A stretch of 55,703 bases of DNA from assembly GCA_903913865.1 (NCBI GenBank), contig CAIWMU010000192.1:1-55703 (forward strand), given 5' to 3'. This DNA comes from an uncultured Verrucomicrobia subdivision 3 bacterium. Its GTDB lineage: Bacteria > Verrucomicrobiota > Verrucomicrobiia > Limisphaerales > UBA8199. The position numbers were made by a program, and so were the translations under genes. Of the stretch, positions 1 through 8,734 are shown one piece after another. Each line of letters starts with the position of its first letter. Position 1 is the stretch's first letter. The notes below the pieces were generated by a model. The model made no database searches and had not been told where the DNA came from. It saw nothing but the letters and a program-made list of their open reading frames with translations.

Positions 1-273
1 GTCCAAAACGTTGCTTTCGGTGCCTGAAATGTTCAAAATCATGCACCGGAGTATGGAAAAGGAGCCGGCGATTGTCCCGTCAAATCTCATACCCACTCGT
101 CCCATGTTCATCATCCTCTTCCCAGATGAATCGGCCCTGAGTGTGAGGCCGACGACGCCATAGCCGCCCAGGAGAAGATCCAGGGGCGTCTTTTCACCGA
201 AAAGCAGAAGGCGGTCTTTCGCGCGCGCGGCGAGCACCGCTTCAACCTCCCCGACGGCTCCCGTTGGGGTGAT
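1..273. other. Left edge: no intact gene; remnant coding for HsdM N-terminal side
   Basis: From about position 130 the reading frame of the downstream hsdM is open and its translation (for example QEKIQGRLFTEKQKAVF) continues the HsdM-type sequence upstream of the GTG at 274. The frame is closed by TGA at 127-129 and contains no ATG, GTG or TTG between 130 and 273. The other two frames before 130 do not give anything that looks like HsdM. The real N-terminal domain is therefore missing, shifted out of frame, or replaced. The window edge prevents a decision. Confidence 0.5.
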
Positions 274-2007
274 GTGAAGACCGCTTCCACCAACCTCGGT
301 GAGGTTCTCACCACGGCCATGCGTGCCGTTGCCAACGCCAACGACGAGCTGCGCGGCGTGTTCACCGTGGATTGGAACCAGCCGGCGCCCGACGGCAGCG
401 GCAAGCCCCTCATCCCGAACGAGGTCGTGCACGCCCTCATCCAGCACTTCGACGAGCACGACCTCTCCAATGCGAGCGTCCCGGCGGACATCCTCGGCCG
501 GGCTTACGAATACCTCATCAAACAATTCGCCGACGATGCTGGCGCCAAGGCCGGTGAATTCTTCACCCCGCCGCTCGTCGTGGACACCCTCGTTTGGATT
601 CTCGAGCCGCAGCCCGGCGACTCCATCTACGATCCCACTTCCGGCAGCCTCGGCATGTTGATCCACTCCGCCGATTACCTGGTCGAGCATGGCCACCATC
701 CGACCGCCGCCACCTACTTCGCCCAGGAAATGAATTGGGGCAACGCCGCCATCGGCAAAATCAACTCCGTCCTCCACGGCCTTGAGGCAAAAATCGAGGC
801 CGGCCGCAGCACCATCACCGACCCCGCCTTTACCGAAAACGGCTCCGTCAAAAAGTTCTCCCTCGTCCTCGCCAATTTCCCCTTCTCCGACGAATTCTGG
901 TGGTTGAAACCCGAGCAGCAGACGGACGATAAGAAAAAGAAGGATAAACTGAAAAAGGAAACCTTTAGCAAGGAGGGCTACAAAGACTCCTACGGCCGCT
1001 TCGGTCGCGGCACACCCTTCCGCGCTCCGCCTGCGGGCTACGGTGACTACGCCTTCATCCTCCACATCCTCGCCTCCCTCACAGACGACGGCCGTGCCGG
1101 CATCGTCTGTCCCCAGGGCGTCCTCTTTCGCGGCCAGCCCGAGGTCGAAGAGGAGACCGGCGAGTTTGATGATGACGGCAATGCCATCGTCAGACGCCGC
1201 AAGGCCGACGACGAGCACATCATCCGCAAGTCCCTACTCGATGCCCATCTTGTTGATGCTATCATCTCCCTTCCTCTGAACGTCTTCTACGGCGCCACCG
1301 TCCCCGCCTGCCTGGTTATCCTCCGCAAGCAGCGCCCCAAGGCCCGCCGCGACCAGGTCCTCATGGTTTACGCCGCCCGTCACTACCGTGAGCTCTCTGC
1401 CCAAAACGAACTCCGCCCGCAGGACGTCATGCGGATACTCGTTCACTACCACGCCTACGGCGAGGCCGGTAAAGTCCCTAAGCTGGTCAAGGAGCTCAGC
1501 GCCCGCATTCGCAAACAAATTGACCTGCGCGAAGAGGATGAAGTCGGTCGCTTTGAAGCCGAGTACAAACCTCACATCGACAAACTGACTGCCCTTCCCA
1601 CTGAAGTTTCTGAGGCTAAAAGGGCGGCCATCGCCTCCGTGGTCACCAACCTCGAAAGGCAACGTGAGAAAATCAACGCGAAAATCGCCGAGCGCGACGA
1701 AAAAATCGCCGAAGCCCGCCGCCGCGCCAGCGACGACCGCCGCGACGTGCAGGCCGTCGGCACAGAATTGGCGTCCCTATACGCCGACGCCGATAAGCTC
1801 CTCAAACACGTCCGCGTGGTGGAGTTGGAAGAAATTGCCGAGAACGAGTTTAACCTCAACATCCCCCGCTTTGTGGACACCTTCGAACCAGAACCGCGTG
1901 TTGAAATAAAGGACGCCCTCAAGGCGCTTGGCGACGCGGAGACCGAACTCGCACGCGCACAAAAGCAACTTTCCACCATGCTCAAAACCATCGGGTATGA
2001 AGACTGA
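274..2007 (+). CDS. hsdM: Type I restriction-modification DNA methyltransferase subunit HsdM (N-terminally incomplete)
   Basis: HsdM transfers a methyl group from S-adenosylmethionine to adenine in the site chosen by HsdS, and is part of both the methylase (M2S) and restriction (R2M2S) complexes. From the GTG at 274 the protein has 577 residues. Visible motifs are GEFFTPP (94-100), the SAM-binding motif I DPTSGSLG (120-127) and the catalytic motif NFPF (201-204), an N-P-P-F variant. The last 150 residues are charged and likely helical, as in HsdM tails that contact HsdS. Coding similarity extends upstream to about 130 without a start codon, so the N-terminal helical domain is at least partly missing. 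The start at 274 is only the first available codon. It overlaps hsdS by 11 bases. Confidence 0.88.
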   Translation: MKTASTNLGEVLTTAMRAVANANDELRGVFTVDWNQPAPDGSGKPLIPNEVVHALIQHFDEHDLSNASVPADILGRAYEYLIKQFADDAGAKAGEFFTPPLVVDTLVWILEPQPGDSIYDPTSGSLGMLIHSADYLVEHGHHPTAATYFAQEMNWGNAAIGKINSVLHGLEAKIEAGRSTITDPAFTENGSVKKFSLVLANFPFSDEFWWLKPEQQTDDKKKKDKLKKETFSKEGYKDSYGRFGRGTPFRAPPAGYGDYAFILHILASLTDDGRAGIVCPQGVLFRGQPEVEEETGEFDDDGNAIVRRRKADDEHIIRKSLLDAHLVDAIISLPLNVFYGATVPACLVILRKQRPKARRDQVLMVYAARHYRELSAQNELRPQDVMRILVHYHAYGEAGKVPKLVKELSARIRKQIDLREEDEVGRFEAEYKPHIDKLTALPTEVSEAKRAAIASVVTNLERQREKINAKIAERDEKIAEARRRASDDRRDVQAVGTELASLYADADKLLKHVRVVELEEIAENEFNLNIPRFVDTFEPEPRVEIKDALKALGDAETELARAQKQLSTMLKTIGYED

Positions 2008-3289
2008 ACCGCGCCCGAAAATGCTTCGTTGGGCGCACTTGCCGGAGTGCGAGGCACCCGTGGCCGGGTGGCACGTCAGGAATTTCTCGGAGGTCGCCCA
2101 AGTAATCGCTGGACAATCGCCGCCATCGGAAACCTACAATAACAATTCCGAAGGCCTTCCCTTCCTTCAAGGCAACGCCGACTTTTCGAACAAATACCCC
2201 TCCCCAAGCGTCTGGTGCAGTTCGCCAGCCAAGACCGCCCAAGTTGGCGACACGCTCATCAGCGTTCGTGCGCCTGTTGGGGAAGTTAATCTCGCCGATC
2301 GAGATTACGCTATCGGTCGCGGGCTCGCGGCAATCCGCGCGACCGACTCAAACGCCGGTTTCATTTACCACGCCTTGCAGCGTTGGCGCTGGTGCCTTCA
2401 ACGGGTTGCTCAAGGCACAACCTTCGACGCCGTTACAGCGCGCCACTTTTCTCAACTCCATGTTGCCGTGCCGTCCGACCCCGCTGAACATGCCGCCATC
2501 GCCCGCCTCCTCGACACCTTGGACACTGCTCTGCAGCGCACCCGCTCTGCTACCGCCCGAGCACGAGAACTCGACCATTCCCTCCTCCACGACCTGCTCG
2601 AGAAAGGGCTTGGTCCAAACCGCAACGGCAAGAGGAGGTGGCCCGCCCACTGGAATCCCCGCCGCCTGGATGACCTCGCAGAAGTCGGCTCCGGCGTCAC
2701 GCTCGGTAAAGATGTTTCCGGCTTCAAGAACGTTGAGCTGCCCTACCTCCGCGTCGCCAACGTCCAGGACGGCCATCTCGATCTATCGGAAATCAAGACC
2801 GTGCGCGTCCGCGTTGACGAAGCTCCGAATTTCCGTCTCGAAACCGACGACGTGCTGATGACCGAAGGAGGCGACCTCGATAAACTCGGACGAGGCACCA
2901 TCTGGGAAGGCCAGATTCCTGATTGCCTCCACCAGAACCACATCTTCCGCATTCGTGCCAACCGGAAGCTTTTGATTCCGAAGTTCTTCGCCCTGGTCGT
3001 TGAATCGGATATTGCCAAACGCTACTTCAACCGCGTTGCCAAGCGCACCACCAATTTAGCCTCGACCAACAAGACCCAGGTTCGCGCCTTCACGTTCCCC
3101 CTGCCGCCAACCCTGGACGAGCAGCGCCAAATTTCCGACATCATGAAAGCCGCCAAAGCCAAGATCGCCGCACTAGTCGAAGAGGAAAAAGCTTTGGCTG
3201 AACTTAAGAAATCCCTCGCTCACGATCTCCTCACCGGCCTCGTCCGCATCCCCATAAACACCAAAACCCACCATGACACCCCAAGTTGA
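1997..3289 (+). CDS. hsdS: Type I restriction-modification specificity subunit HsdS
   Basis: HsdS recognises the two halves of the bipartite target sequence and holds the methylase and nuclease subunits. The 430-residue protein shows the usual two target-recognition domains: the first starts near GWHVRNFSEVAQVIAG and the second near WPAHWNPRRLDDLAEVGSG. Each ends in a helical spacer; the second has LDEQRQISDIMKAAKAKI followed by a heptad-like helix ending in LAHDLLTGLVRI. The ATG at 1997 overlaps the end of hsdM (stop 2005-2007), which suggests translational coupling; an ATG at 2021 is an alternative. The open frame extends upstream inside hsdM but that part does not resemble HsdS. The recognition sequence cannot be read from the protein by eye. 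Confidence 0.9.
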   Translation: MKTEPRPKMLRWAHLPECEAPVAGWHVRNFSEVAQVIAGQSPPSETYNNNSEGLPFLQGNADFSNKYPSPSVWCSSPAKTAQVGDTLISVRAPVGEVNLADRDYAIGRGLAAIRATDSNAGFIYHALQRWRWCLQRVAQGTTFDAVTARHFSQLHVAVPSDPAEHAAIARLLDTLDTALQRTRSATARARELDHSLLHDLLEKGLGPNRNGKRRWPAHWNPRRLDDLAEVGSGVTLGKDVSGFKNVELPYLRVANVQDGHLDLSEIKTVRVRVDEAPNFRLETDDVLMTEGGDLDKLGRGTIWEGQIPDCLHQNHIFRIRANRKLLIPKFFALVVESDIAKRYFNRVAKRTTNLASTNKTQVRAFTFPLPPTLDEQRQISDIMKAAKAKIAALVEEEKALAELKKSLAHDLLTGLVRIPINTKTHHDTPS

Positions 3290-4766
3290 CATTTCCAAAC
3301 TGAGCTTTGGTGCGCCCGCAGCTGAGCGCGATATTAACCAAGGGCTAATACACTACTTCGTTGAATCCGACACCTTCGCCCAGTTGGTAAAGCGCACCAA
3401 AACCCTCATCCTTGGTAACCGTGGCGCGGGGAAAAGCGCCCTTTTCAAGGTCTTTGCAGACCGCGAACGGAAAAAGGGGAGCTTGGTTTTGGAGCTCGCA
3501 CCCGAAAATTACTCCTATGAAATACTTTCGCAGCAAATGGCAAAGGAAGCCGAAGGGGCATGGAGAAAGCAAGGCGCCTACGCCGCAGCCTGGAAGTACC
3601 TTATCTACGTACTGGTCATGAAAGAGATCACGAGCTCCGGTCCAAAGCTCAAATCCGGGAGCGCAGCCGTGGTTTACAATTACTTGCGTGATACTTTCAA
3701 AGGTGAGCAGACCAACCCCATCGGCCTCCTCATATCGTACCTAAAACGCATGGAGGGCATAAAGATCGGCCCTTATGAAGCCAGCGTGAAAACGAAACAG
3801 CTAACTGGCCTTTACCACTTGGAGGAAATTAACGATCTCATCCCAGCAATCAACGAACTTTCCGAAAAGCGCGCCGTGGCTGTCATGATTGACGAACTTG
3901 ACCGCGGGTGGGACGCATCCGAAGATGCTAAAGCCTTCGTAGCTGGACTGGTCCAAGCTGCTCTCTCCATAAACGACAAACACAAGAACCTCTGTATCTT
4001 CGTCTCCTTGCGCAGAGAGCTCTATGACAGCATCCCCTCTCTCTACGAGGACGCACAGAAATACCGCGACGTCATGGAAACCGTCCGATGGGATGAGGAA
4101 AGCCTGCTTTCCCTGGCCGCCAAACGCATCCGCCATACGGCTCCAGAGACCACCAATTTGCCCGACCGCGATTGCTGGAACAGCGTGTTCGCCGAAACCC
4201 TACAGTACCGCAAGAGCAACTCCTTCAACTATATTGTGGATCGCACGCTTTACCGACCCCGCGAAATAATTCAGTTCTGCACCGCCACTCTGGACGAAAC
4301 CCGCAACACACGCTCACTGCCCCCCATCGACTACCACGTCATCAGCCACTGTGAAGTAACCTACTCGACAGAGCGCACCAAGGACATCGCCGCGGAGTAC
4401 CGATTCCAATACCCCGGCCTGCAAAGCATTTTCGAAGCTTTCAGAGGCAAGGGGTATTCATGGTCCCGGAAGGAACTCGACACTCTCTTTCTCCAAATGA
4501 GCCTCGGTGAGATCAAGCTGGACAAACTGGCCACATGGGCTGCCGGCCAAGAACCTGAGTTTTTCATGGACATTCTCTGGCGCGTCGGCTTCCTGCGGGC
4601 CCTTGCGGTCGGGGGTGTCAAGGCCTTGCGCAGGAGCGGCAGCCAGCACCTCGGGCCGCATCAAATTGACACCCTTAGTCTCCACAATATCGAAAGATTC
4701 ACGGTCCATCAGATGTTCCGGGCCGGCCTCGGGATGAAAGAGATCAAGGAGGCCCGAGATGATTAA
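3273..4766 (+). CDS. P-loop ATPase (Sll1717-like) within the hsd operon
   Basis: This 497-residue protein has a clear Walker A motif GNRGAGKS (48-55) and a Walker B-like stretch VAVMIDELD (202-210), as in STAND/AAA-type ATPases. A later segment, FNYIVDRTLYRPREIIQFC, resembles the P-loop ATPases of the Sll1717 family; I recall this from family sequences and have not searched. No nuclease motif or membrane segment is evident. The ATG at 3273 lies inside the end of hsdS (17-base overlap), and the stop is only 6 bases before hsdR, so it is cotranscribed with restriction genes. A regulatory, sensing or effector role in phage defence is an inference from position. Its base composition looks less GC-rich by eye than the flanking hsd genes, suggesting it joined the operon separately. 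Confidence 0.72.
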   Translation: MTPQVDISKLSFGAPAAERDINQGLIHYFVESDTFAQLVKRTKTLILGNRGAGKSALFKVFADRERKKGSLVLELAPENYSYEILSQQMAKEAEGAWRKQGAYAAAWKYLIYVLVMKEITSSGPKLKSGSAAVVYNYLRDTFKGEQTNPIGLLISYLKRMEGIKIGPYEASVKTKQLTGLYHLEEINDLIPAINELSEKRAVAVMIDELDRGWDASEDAKAFVAGLVQAALSINDKHKNLCIFVSLRRELYDSIPSLYEDAQKYRDVMETVRWDEESLLSLAAKRIRHTAPETTNLPDRDCWNSVFAETLQYRKSNSFNYIVDRTLYRPREIIQFCTATLDETRNTRSLPPIDYHVISHCEVTYSTERTKDIAAEYRFQYPGLQSIFEAFRGKGYSWSRKELDTLFLQMSLGEIKLDKLATWAAGQEPEFFMDILWRVGFLRALAVGGVKALRRSGSQHLGPHQIDTLSLHNIERFTVHQMFRAGLGMKEIKEARDD

Positions 4767-4772
4767 CCCCCT

Positions 4773-6098
4773 ATGAGCGAAGCCGCCTACGTCGAAATGC
4801 CCGTCATCAACTGGATGTGCGGCGAACAACCCACGCCATACCGCACCGGCGGCGCCGGCGGTGGCGGGGCCGGGTCCGGCCTGGGCTGGACCTACCGCGA
4901 CGAAGCGGCGATGGCCGCCTTTGACCGCCCGCTGGAGGACCCGCTGGTCGAGAAGATCCTCATCGCCCGACTCAAGGCCATTAACCCCGAGGTCAAAACC
5001 GACGCCCAGGCAAAGCTGGCGGTCAACGCCCTGCGCAAAACCATGTCCCACCCGGACAAACTCACCGCCAACCGCCAGACCCTTGACCTCCTGCGCGATG
5101 GCGCAAAGGTGGCTCTCAATCCCGGCGAGGTCACTCGAACGGTCCAGTTCATTGAATTCGACCCTGCACGGCAGAACCAGAACGACTTCACTGCCACGAA
5201 CCAATACCACGTTCAGGGCATGAAACAATGCCGCGAGGACACCGTCATGCTCATCAACGGCATCCCCCTGGTCATCGCCGAATACAAGAGCTACCTTGCC
5301 AGCGGCAAGGACTGGCGCGAGGCTGTCCACCAGTTGCACCGCTACCAGCGCCAGGCGCCGTTCATGCTCACCCCCAACGTCTTCTGCATCGCTGCCGATG
5401 AGGAGGAATTCCGCTACGGCACCATCCTTTTTCACGACGCGAGCAAGGAAGATGTCGAAATCCACATGGATAATTGGGGCCGATGGCTCAGCCTTTACCC
5501 GGACGTGAAAGGCTGGTGGAACACGCCCGCTGCCGAGAACCCGGACGATCCCCTCGAAACCCCGGTCAAGGGCCTGCTCCGCCTCAAGCCCTGTCACGTC
5601 CTCGATTTCCTCCAGCACTTCGTCGTGTTCGAGACCAAGAAGGGCAACACGGTCAAGAAGGTCGCCCGCTACCAGCAGTTCGAGGCCGCCAACGAGTTGG
5701 TCGCGCGCACCGTCTCGCTCATCGGCCAGCCCGTCCAGCCTCAGGAGCGCACCGGGCTGGTCTGGCATACCCAGGGCTCCGGCAAGTCCATCACCATCAT
5801 CAGCGCTGCCTATAAACTCCGCCGCCATCCAGCCCTCAACAACCCCACGGTCCTGATCATCGTTGACCGCCGGGACTTGAAAACGCAGATCAGCGACGAC
5901 TTCGAAGCGTGTGATTATCCCAACATCGAAAAGGCCCTCGGGGTTCAGGACCTGAAGCAGAAGCTCCGCACCGGCTGGCGAGGTACCTTGGTGACCACCA
6001 TCCAGAGCTTCCAGCAAATGGAGGACCTTGACCCAATTGATCGGGACGACATCATTTGTCTGGTGGATGAGTGCCACCGCACCCAGAAAGGTAAATAG
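4773..6098 (+). CDS. hsdR: Type I restriction enzyme HsdR, N-terminal fragment of a split gene
   Basis: HsdR is the ATP-driven translocase and nuclease of type I systems. This 441-residue fragment carries the nuclease domain, with D156 and E170-x-K172 (in EDTVMLINGIPLVIAEYK) forming the D...ExK site. It then has Walker A QGSGKS near residues 334-339 and the motif II box DECH (432-435). It stops seven residues later at TAG 6096-6098, where intact HsdR would run on to the TGTP motif. The continuation is in another frame from 6101. Together the two parts give 1066 residues, a normal HsdR length, so this is one gene broken by an indel of net +2 or -1 bases, or a sequencing/assembly error. Alone, this piece lacks half the motor. 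Confidence 0.88.
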   Translation: MSEAAYVEMPVINWMCGEQPTPYRTGGAGGGGAGSGLGWTYRDEAAMAAFDRPLEDPLVEKILIARLKAINPEVKTDAQAKLAVNALRKTMSHPDKLTANRQTLDLLRDGAKVALNPGEVTRTVQFIEFDPARQNQNDFTATNQYHVQGMKQCREDTVMLINGIPLVIAEYKSYLASGKDWREAVHQLHRYQRQAPFMLTPNVFCIAADEEEFRYGTILFHDASKEDVEIHMDNWGRWLSLYPDVKGWWNTPAAENPDDPLETPVKGLLRLKPCHVLDFLQHFVVFETKKGNTVKKVARYQQFEAANELVARTVSLIGQPVQPQERTGLVWHTQGSGKSITIISAAYKLRRHPALNNPTVLIIVDRRDLKTQISDDFEACDYPNIEKALGVQDLKQKLRTGWRGTLVTTIQSFQQMEDLDPIDRDDIICLVDECHRTQKGK

Positions 6099-6100
6099 CT

Positions 6101-7978
6101 ATGCCCGGAGACAGTTACGCCCTCACAATGCGCGCGAAGCTGCCCAAAGCGTTCCGTTTCGGCTTCACCGGCACGCCCATTGACAAGGCGATGCAGAACA
6201 CGCATCGCGACTTCGGCCCCATCAAAGACGGCGAGCAGGAACGTTATATCAGCTATTACGGCATCCGCCGTGCCATCAAAGATGGAGCCACCCTCGAGGT
6301 CCATTACATTCGAGATAAGGTCCCCTTCAACGTGGACGAAAAGGCGCTCAACATCGGCTTCGAGAAGATGTGCGAAGAAATGGAGCTCGAGGACGAGGAG
6401 GCAAAGGACCTCATCCAGCGCCAGAAATCCAGTTGGAAGGAACTCGCCCGCGACCCGCGCCGCATCGACCTCCTGCTAGATAAGATGCTTAAGCATTTCC
6501 TCGAACATCCCGATCCGAATGGCTTCAAGGCCCAGCTGGTTGCGGTGGACCGCAAAGCCTGTGCACTGTACAAGATGGCTCTGGACGCGAAAATCAAGGA
6601 GTGGACCCAGAAGCCGGATTACAAGGAACATGGCCTGCACCCCGACTGGACCGAGGTCATCATTTCCGCCGCCCAAAACAGCGAGCCGGATATTGCCCGC
6701 TTTGAATACGAGAAATCCAAGCAGGACGACCTCATTGACTATTTCAAGCTCACCCCCACCCAATGGGAAGCTTGTAACAAGGAACGGTTCGGCGACGACC
6801 GTTCCAAGTGGCGGCCACCGTTGAAAATCCTGATCGTCTGTGACCGCCTCCTCACCGGGTTCGACGCCCCGGTCGAGCAGGTCATGTACCTCGATAAGCC
6901 GCTCCGCGATCATAATCTCCTTCAGGCCATCGCGCGGACAAACCGCCCGCTCCCCAGCATGAAGAAGCGCACCGGGGTCGTCGTAGACTACTTCGGCGCG
7001 TTCGACAAACTCGAAAAGGCCCTCAACTTCGATGAAAATGTCAGCGAGGAGTCCCTGATCGACTGGGATGCCCTCCGGGGGACGATCCCGGGCGCTGTGT
7101 CCTTGTGCATGGAGTCGTTCAAGGGCGTAACGATTGCCGACACCCGTGAATGCCTGCTCGCCGCCCTCCGTGGCCTCCGCGAAGCAGAGGCCGCCAAGCG
7201 CTTTGAACAGAATTTCAAAAGCCTCGAGCGCCTCTGGGAGGCCGTCTCTCCCGACCCGTGTCTGTACGACTATCGCCAGCAGTACAATTGGCTCTGCTCC
7301 ATCTATGTCGCCTACCGCCGCCGCCTGCGCGGCAGCCGCAACACCTACGGCGAGCTCGCCGCCAAGACCCGAAAGCTCATCCAGGAAAATACGACCTTCA
7401 TGCAGATCGCCGACTCCCTGCCGGTGTTCAAGATCGATGAGAATTACATCAACCGCCTCGACGACCTCCCTTCAGCATCGGATAAAGCTGCCGCCCTCGA
7501 AGCCGCTCTAACGGCCGAGCTATCCGAGGATGATCCTGGCTTCATCTACCGCCTCCTCGGGGAGCGGCTCCAAAGGCTCAAGGAGCGTAAGGATGCCAAT
7601 GATACCGCCGCCGCTGAGAGGCTTCGTGAGCTGGAGGCCATTGCCGCCGAAAAGCTCAAACTTAAACAGGAACCCCAACGCCTCAATTTGATCCGCCCGG
7701 GCGAGCATGCCCTGTTCACCGTTTTGCGCACGCACTCCAAATCCGTCGAGGAAAACTACGTCGCCGACTGCGCCCGCAAAATGGTCGCCCACCTCCGCGC
7801 TAGCGGAGTGCTCTCGCCGGGCTGGAGTAACTCCAAGGGCGGACTCATGCGCGTCGAGCAATCCCTCCTCGCCGAGTCATGGAACGTCGCTTATGCCGAC
7901 TTGGGCTTTGATCCCGAGAACTACGAACCGCCATTCCTCAAGCTGGCAGTGGCCGAACTCGCCAAATCCGACACCTGA
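6101..7978 (+). CDS. hsdR: Type I restriction enzyme HsdR, C-terminal fragment of a split gene
   Basis: This 625-residue open frame continues HsdR from just after motif II. It starts at an ATG two bases after the stop of the N-terminal part and contains motif III as GFTGTPID (about residues 21-28). It also has the second RecA-like lobe with LIVCDRLLTGFDAPVEQVMY and LLQAIARTNRP (motifs V and VI), followed by the helical C-terminal region that binds the methylase. The junction shows no strong ribosome-binding site and no obvious slippery heptamer, so independent translation or programmed frameshifting is not supported. Without a fused N-terminal half it has neither Walker A nor the nuclease site. 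The stop codon overlaps the next gene (TGATG at 7976-7980). Confidence 0.87.
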   Translation: MPGDSYALTMRAKLPKAFRFGFTGTPIDKAMQNTHRDFGPIKDGEQERYISYYGIRRAIKDGATLEVHYIRDKVPFNVDEKALNIGFEKMCEEMELEDEEAKDLIQRQKSSWKELARDPRRIDLLLDKMLKHFLEHPDPNGFKAQLVAVDRKACALYKMALDAKIKEWTQKPDYKEHGLHPDWTEVIISAAQNSEPDIARFEYEKSKQDDLIDYFKLTPTQWEACNKERFGDDRSKWRPPLKILIVCDRLLTGFDAPVEQVMYLDKPLRDHNLLQAIARTNRPLPSMKKRTGVVVDYFGAFDKLEKALNFDENVSEESLIDWDALRGTIPGAVSLCMESFKGVTIADTRECLLAALRGLREAEAAKRFEQNFKSLERLWEAVSPDPCLYDYRQQYNWLCSIYVAYRRRLRGSRNTYGELAAKTRKLIQENTTFMQIADSLPVFKIDENYINRLDDLPSASDKAAALEAALTAELSEDDPGFIYRLLGERLQRLKERKDANDTAAAERLRELEAIAAEKLKLKQEPQRLNLIRPGEHALFTVLRTHSKSVEENYVADCARKMVAHLRASGVLSPGWSNSKGGLMRVEQSLLAESWNVAYADLGFDPENYEPPFLKLAVAELAKSDT

Positions 7979-8715
7979 TGCGAGCCGCCGACACCAGCAC
8001 CATCCAGCTATCGGACCGGAAGGTTGAGTACCAGGTCAAGGCCTCAAGGACTGCGAAGAAACTCCGTATCCGTGTCGGACCGCATGGCGTCCAGGTCGTC
8101 CGCCCGGCTGCCCGGCCAGTTGACGACATCCCTCCTTTCCTCCGACGGAACGAGGACTGGCTTCTTCGGGAGCTCGCTCGTGCCGATACTCTCCAGCCAG
8201 CGCTCAAACGTCGGAAACACCGCGACAGCACCATCAGCTTTCGCGGCAGCAACACCCCCGTGCGTGTTGCCCGCTCCGTCTCCAAGCGGGGCCAAAACAA
8301 GGTCGCCTTCGAAAATGGCGAAATTCTCATCACCCAGCCTGCGGGCTCGCGCACGCCGCCGGCGCGCAGCCTTGAGAACTGGCTCCGAAAGCAAGCCCGG
8401 GCGGCCATTCAAGCCCAGCTTCAAGCCGTTCTGCCGCGCGTCCGGCGCTCCCCCGGCAAATTGTACGTGATGGACCAGCGTACCAAGTGGGGTAACTGTT
8501 CCGCTCTGGGAAACCTCTCTTTCAACTGGCGCCTCATCATGGCCCCCGATTTTGTTCTGCGCTACCTCGTCACGCACGAGGCGGTCCATCTAGCCATCCC
8601 GGACCACTCGCAAAAATTCTGGCTCACTGTCCAAAGTCTCTGCTCCGAGACCGAGCGCGCCCGCCAATGGCTCGTCGCCCAAGCCCACCGGCTTCTGACG
8701 CCGCTGCCCTTTTGA
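7978..8715 (+). CDS. YgjP-like (DUF45/M48-type) zinc metallopeptidase
   Basis: This 245-residue protein has the zinc-binding HExxH motif as HEAVH (H200, E201, H204), inside YLVTHEAVHLAIPDHSQKFW, where a third ligand would be the later histidine. It also has the family hallmark KWGNCSALGNLSFNWRL, known from YgjP/SprT-like metallopeptidases. The N-terminal third is basic and without a signal peptide, so it is cytoplasmic. Peptidases of this kind are frequent passengers in type I restriction loci; what they cut there is not known to me. The ATG overlaps the hsdR stop by one base, and the next gene starts 19 bases downstream. It may regulate turnover of HsdR or another partner, but that is inference from location. 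Confidence 0.85.
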   Translation: MRAADTSTIQLSDRKVEYQVKASRTAKKLRIRVGPHGVQVVRPAARPVDDIPPFLRRNEDWLLRELARADTLQPALKRRKHRDSTISFRGSNTPVRVARSVSKRGQNKVAFENGEILITQPAGSRTPPARSLENWLRKQARAAIQAQLQAVLPRVRRSPGKLYVMDQRTKWGNCSALGNLSFNWRLIMAPDFVLRYLVTHEAVHLAIPDHSQKFWLTVQSLCSETERARQWLVAQAHRLLTPLPF

Positions 8716-8734
8716 ACAAGTGCCAAAACCACAC

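Noticed and set aside
4458-6077. 539-codon open frame on the minus strand opposite hsdR
   Set aside because: It is the antisense of hsdR and lacks family motifs; the plus-strand frame has Walker A, DECH and nuclease residues.
6085-6105. Programmed frameshift or phase-variable repeat in hsdR
   Set aside because: No slippery heptamer, homopolymer or short tandem repeat at the junction.
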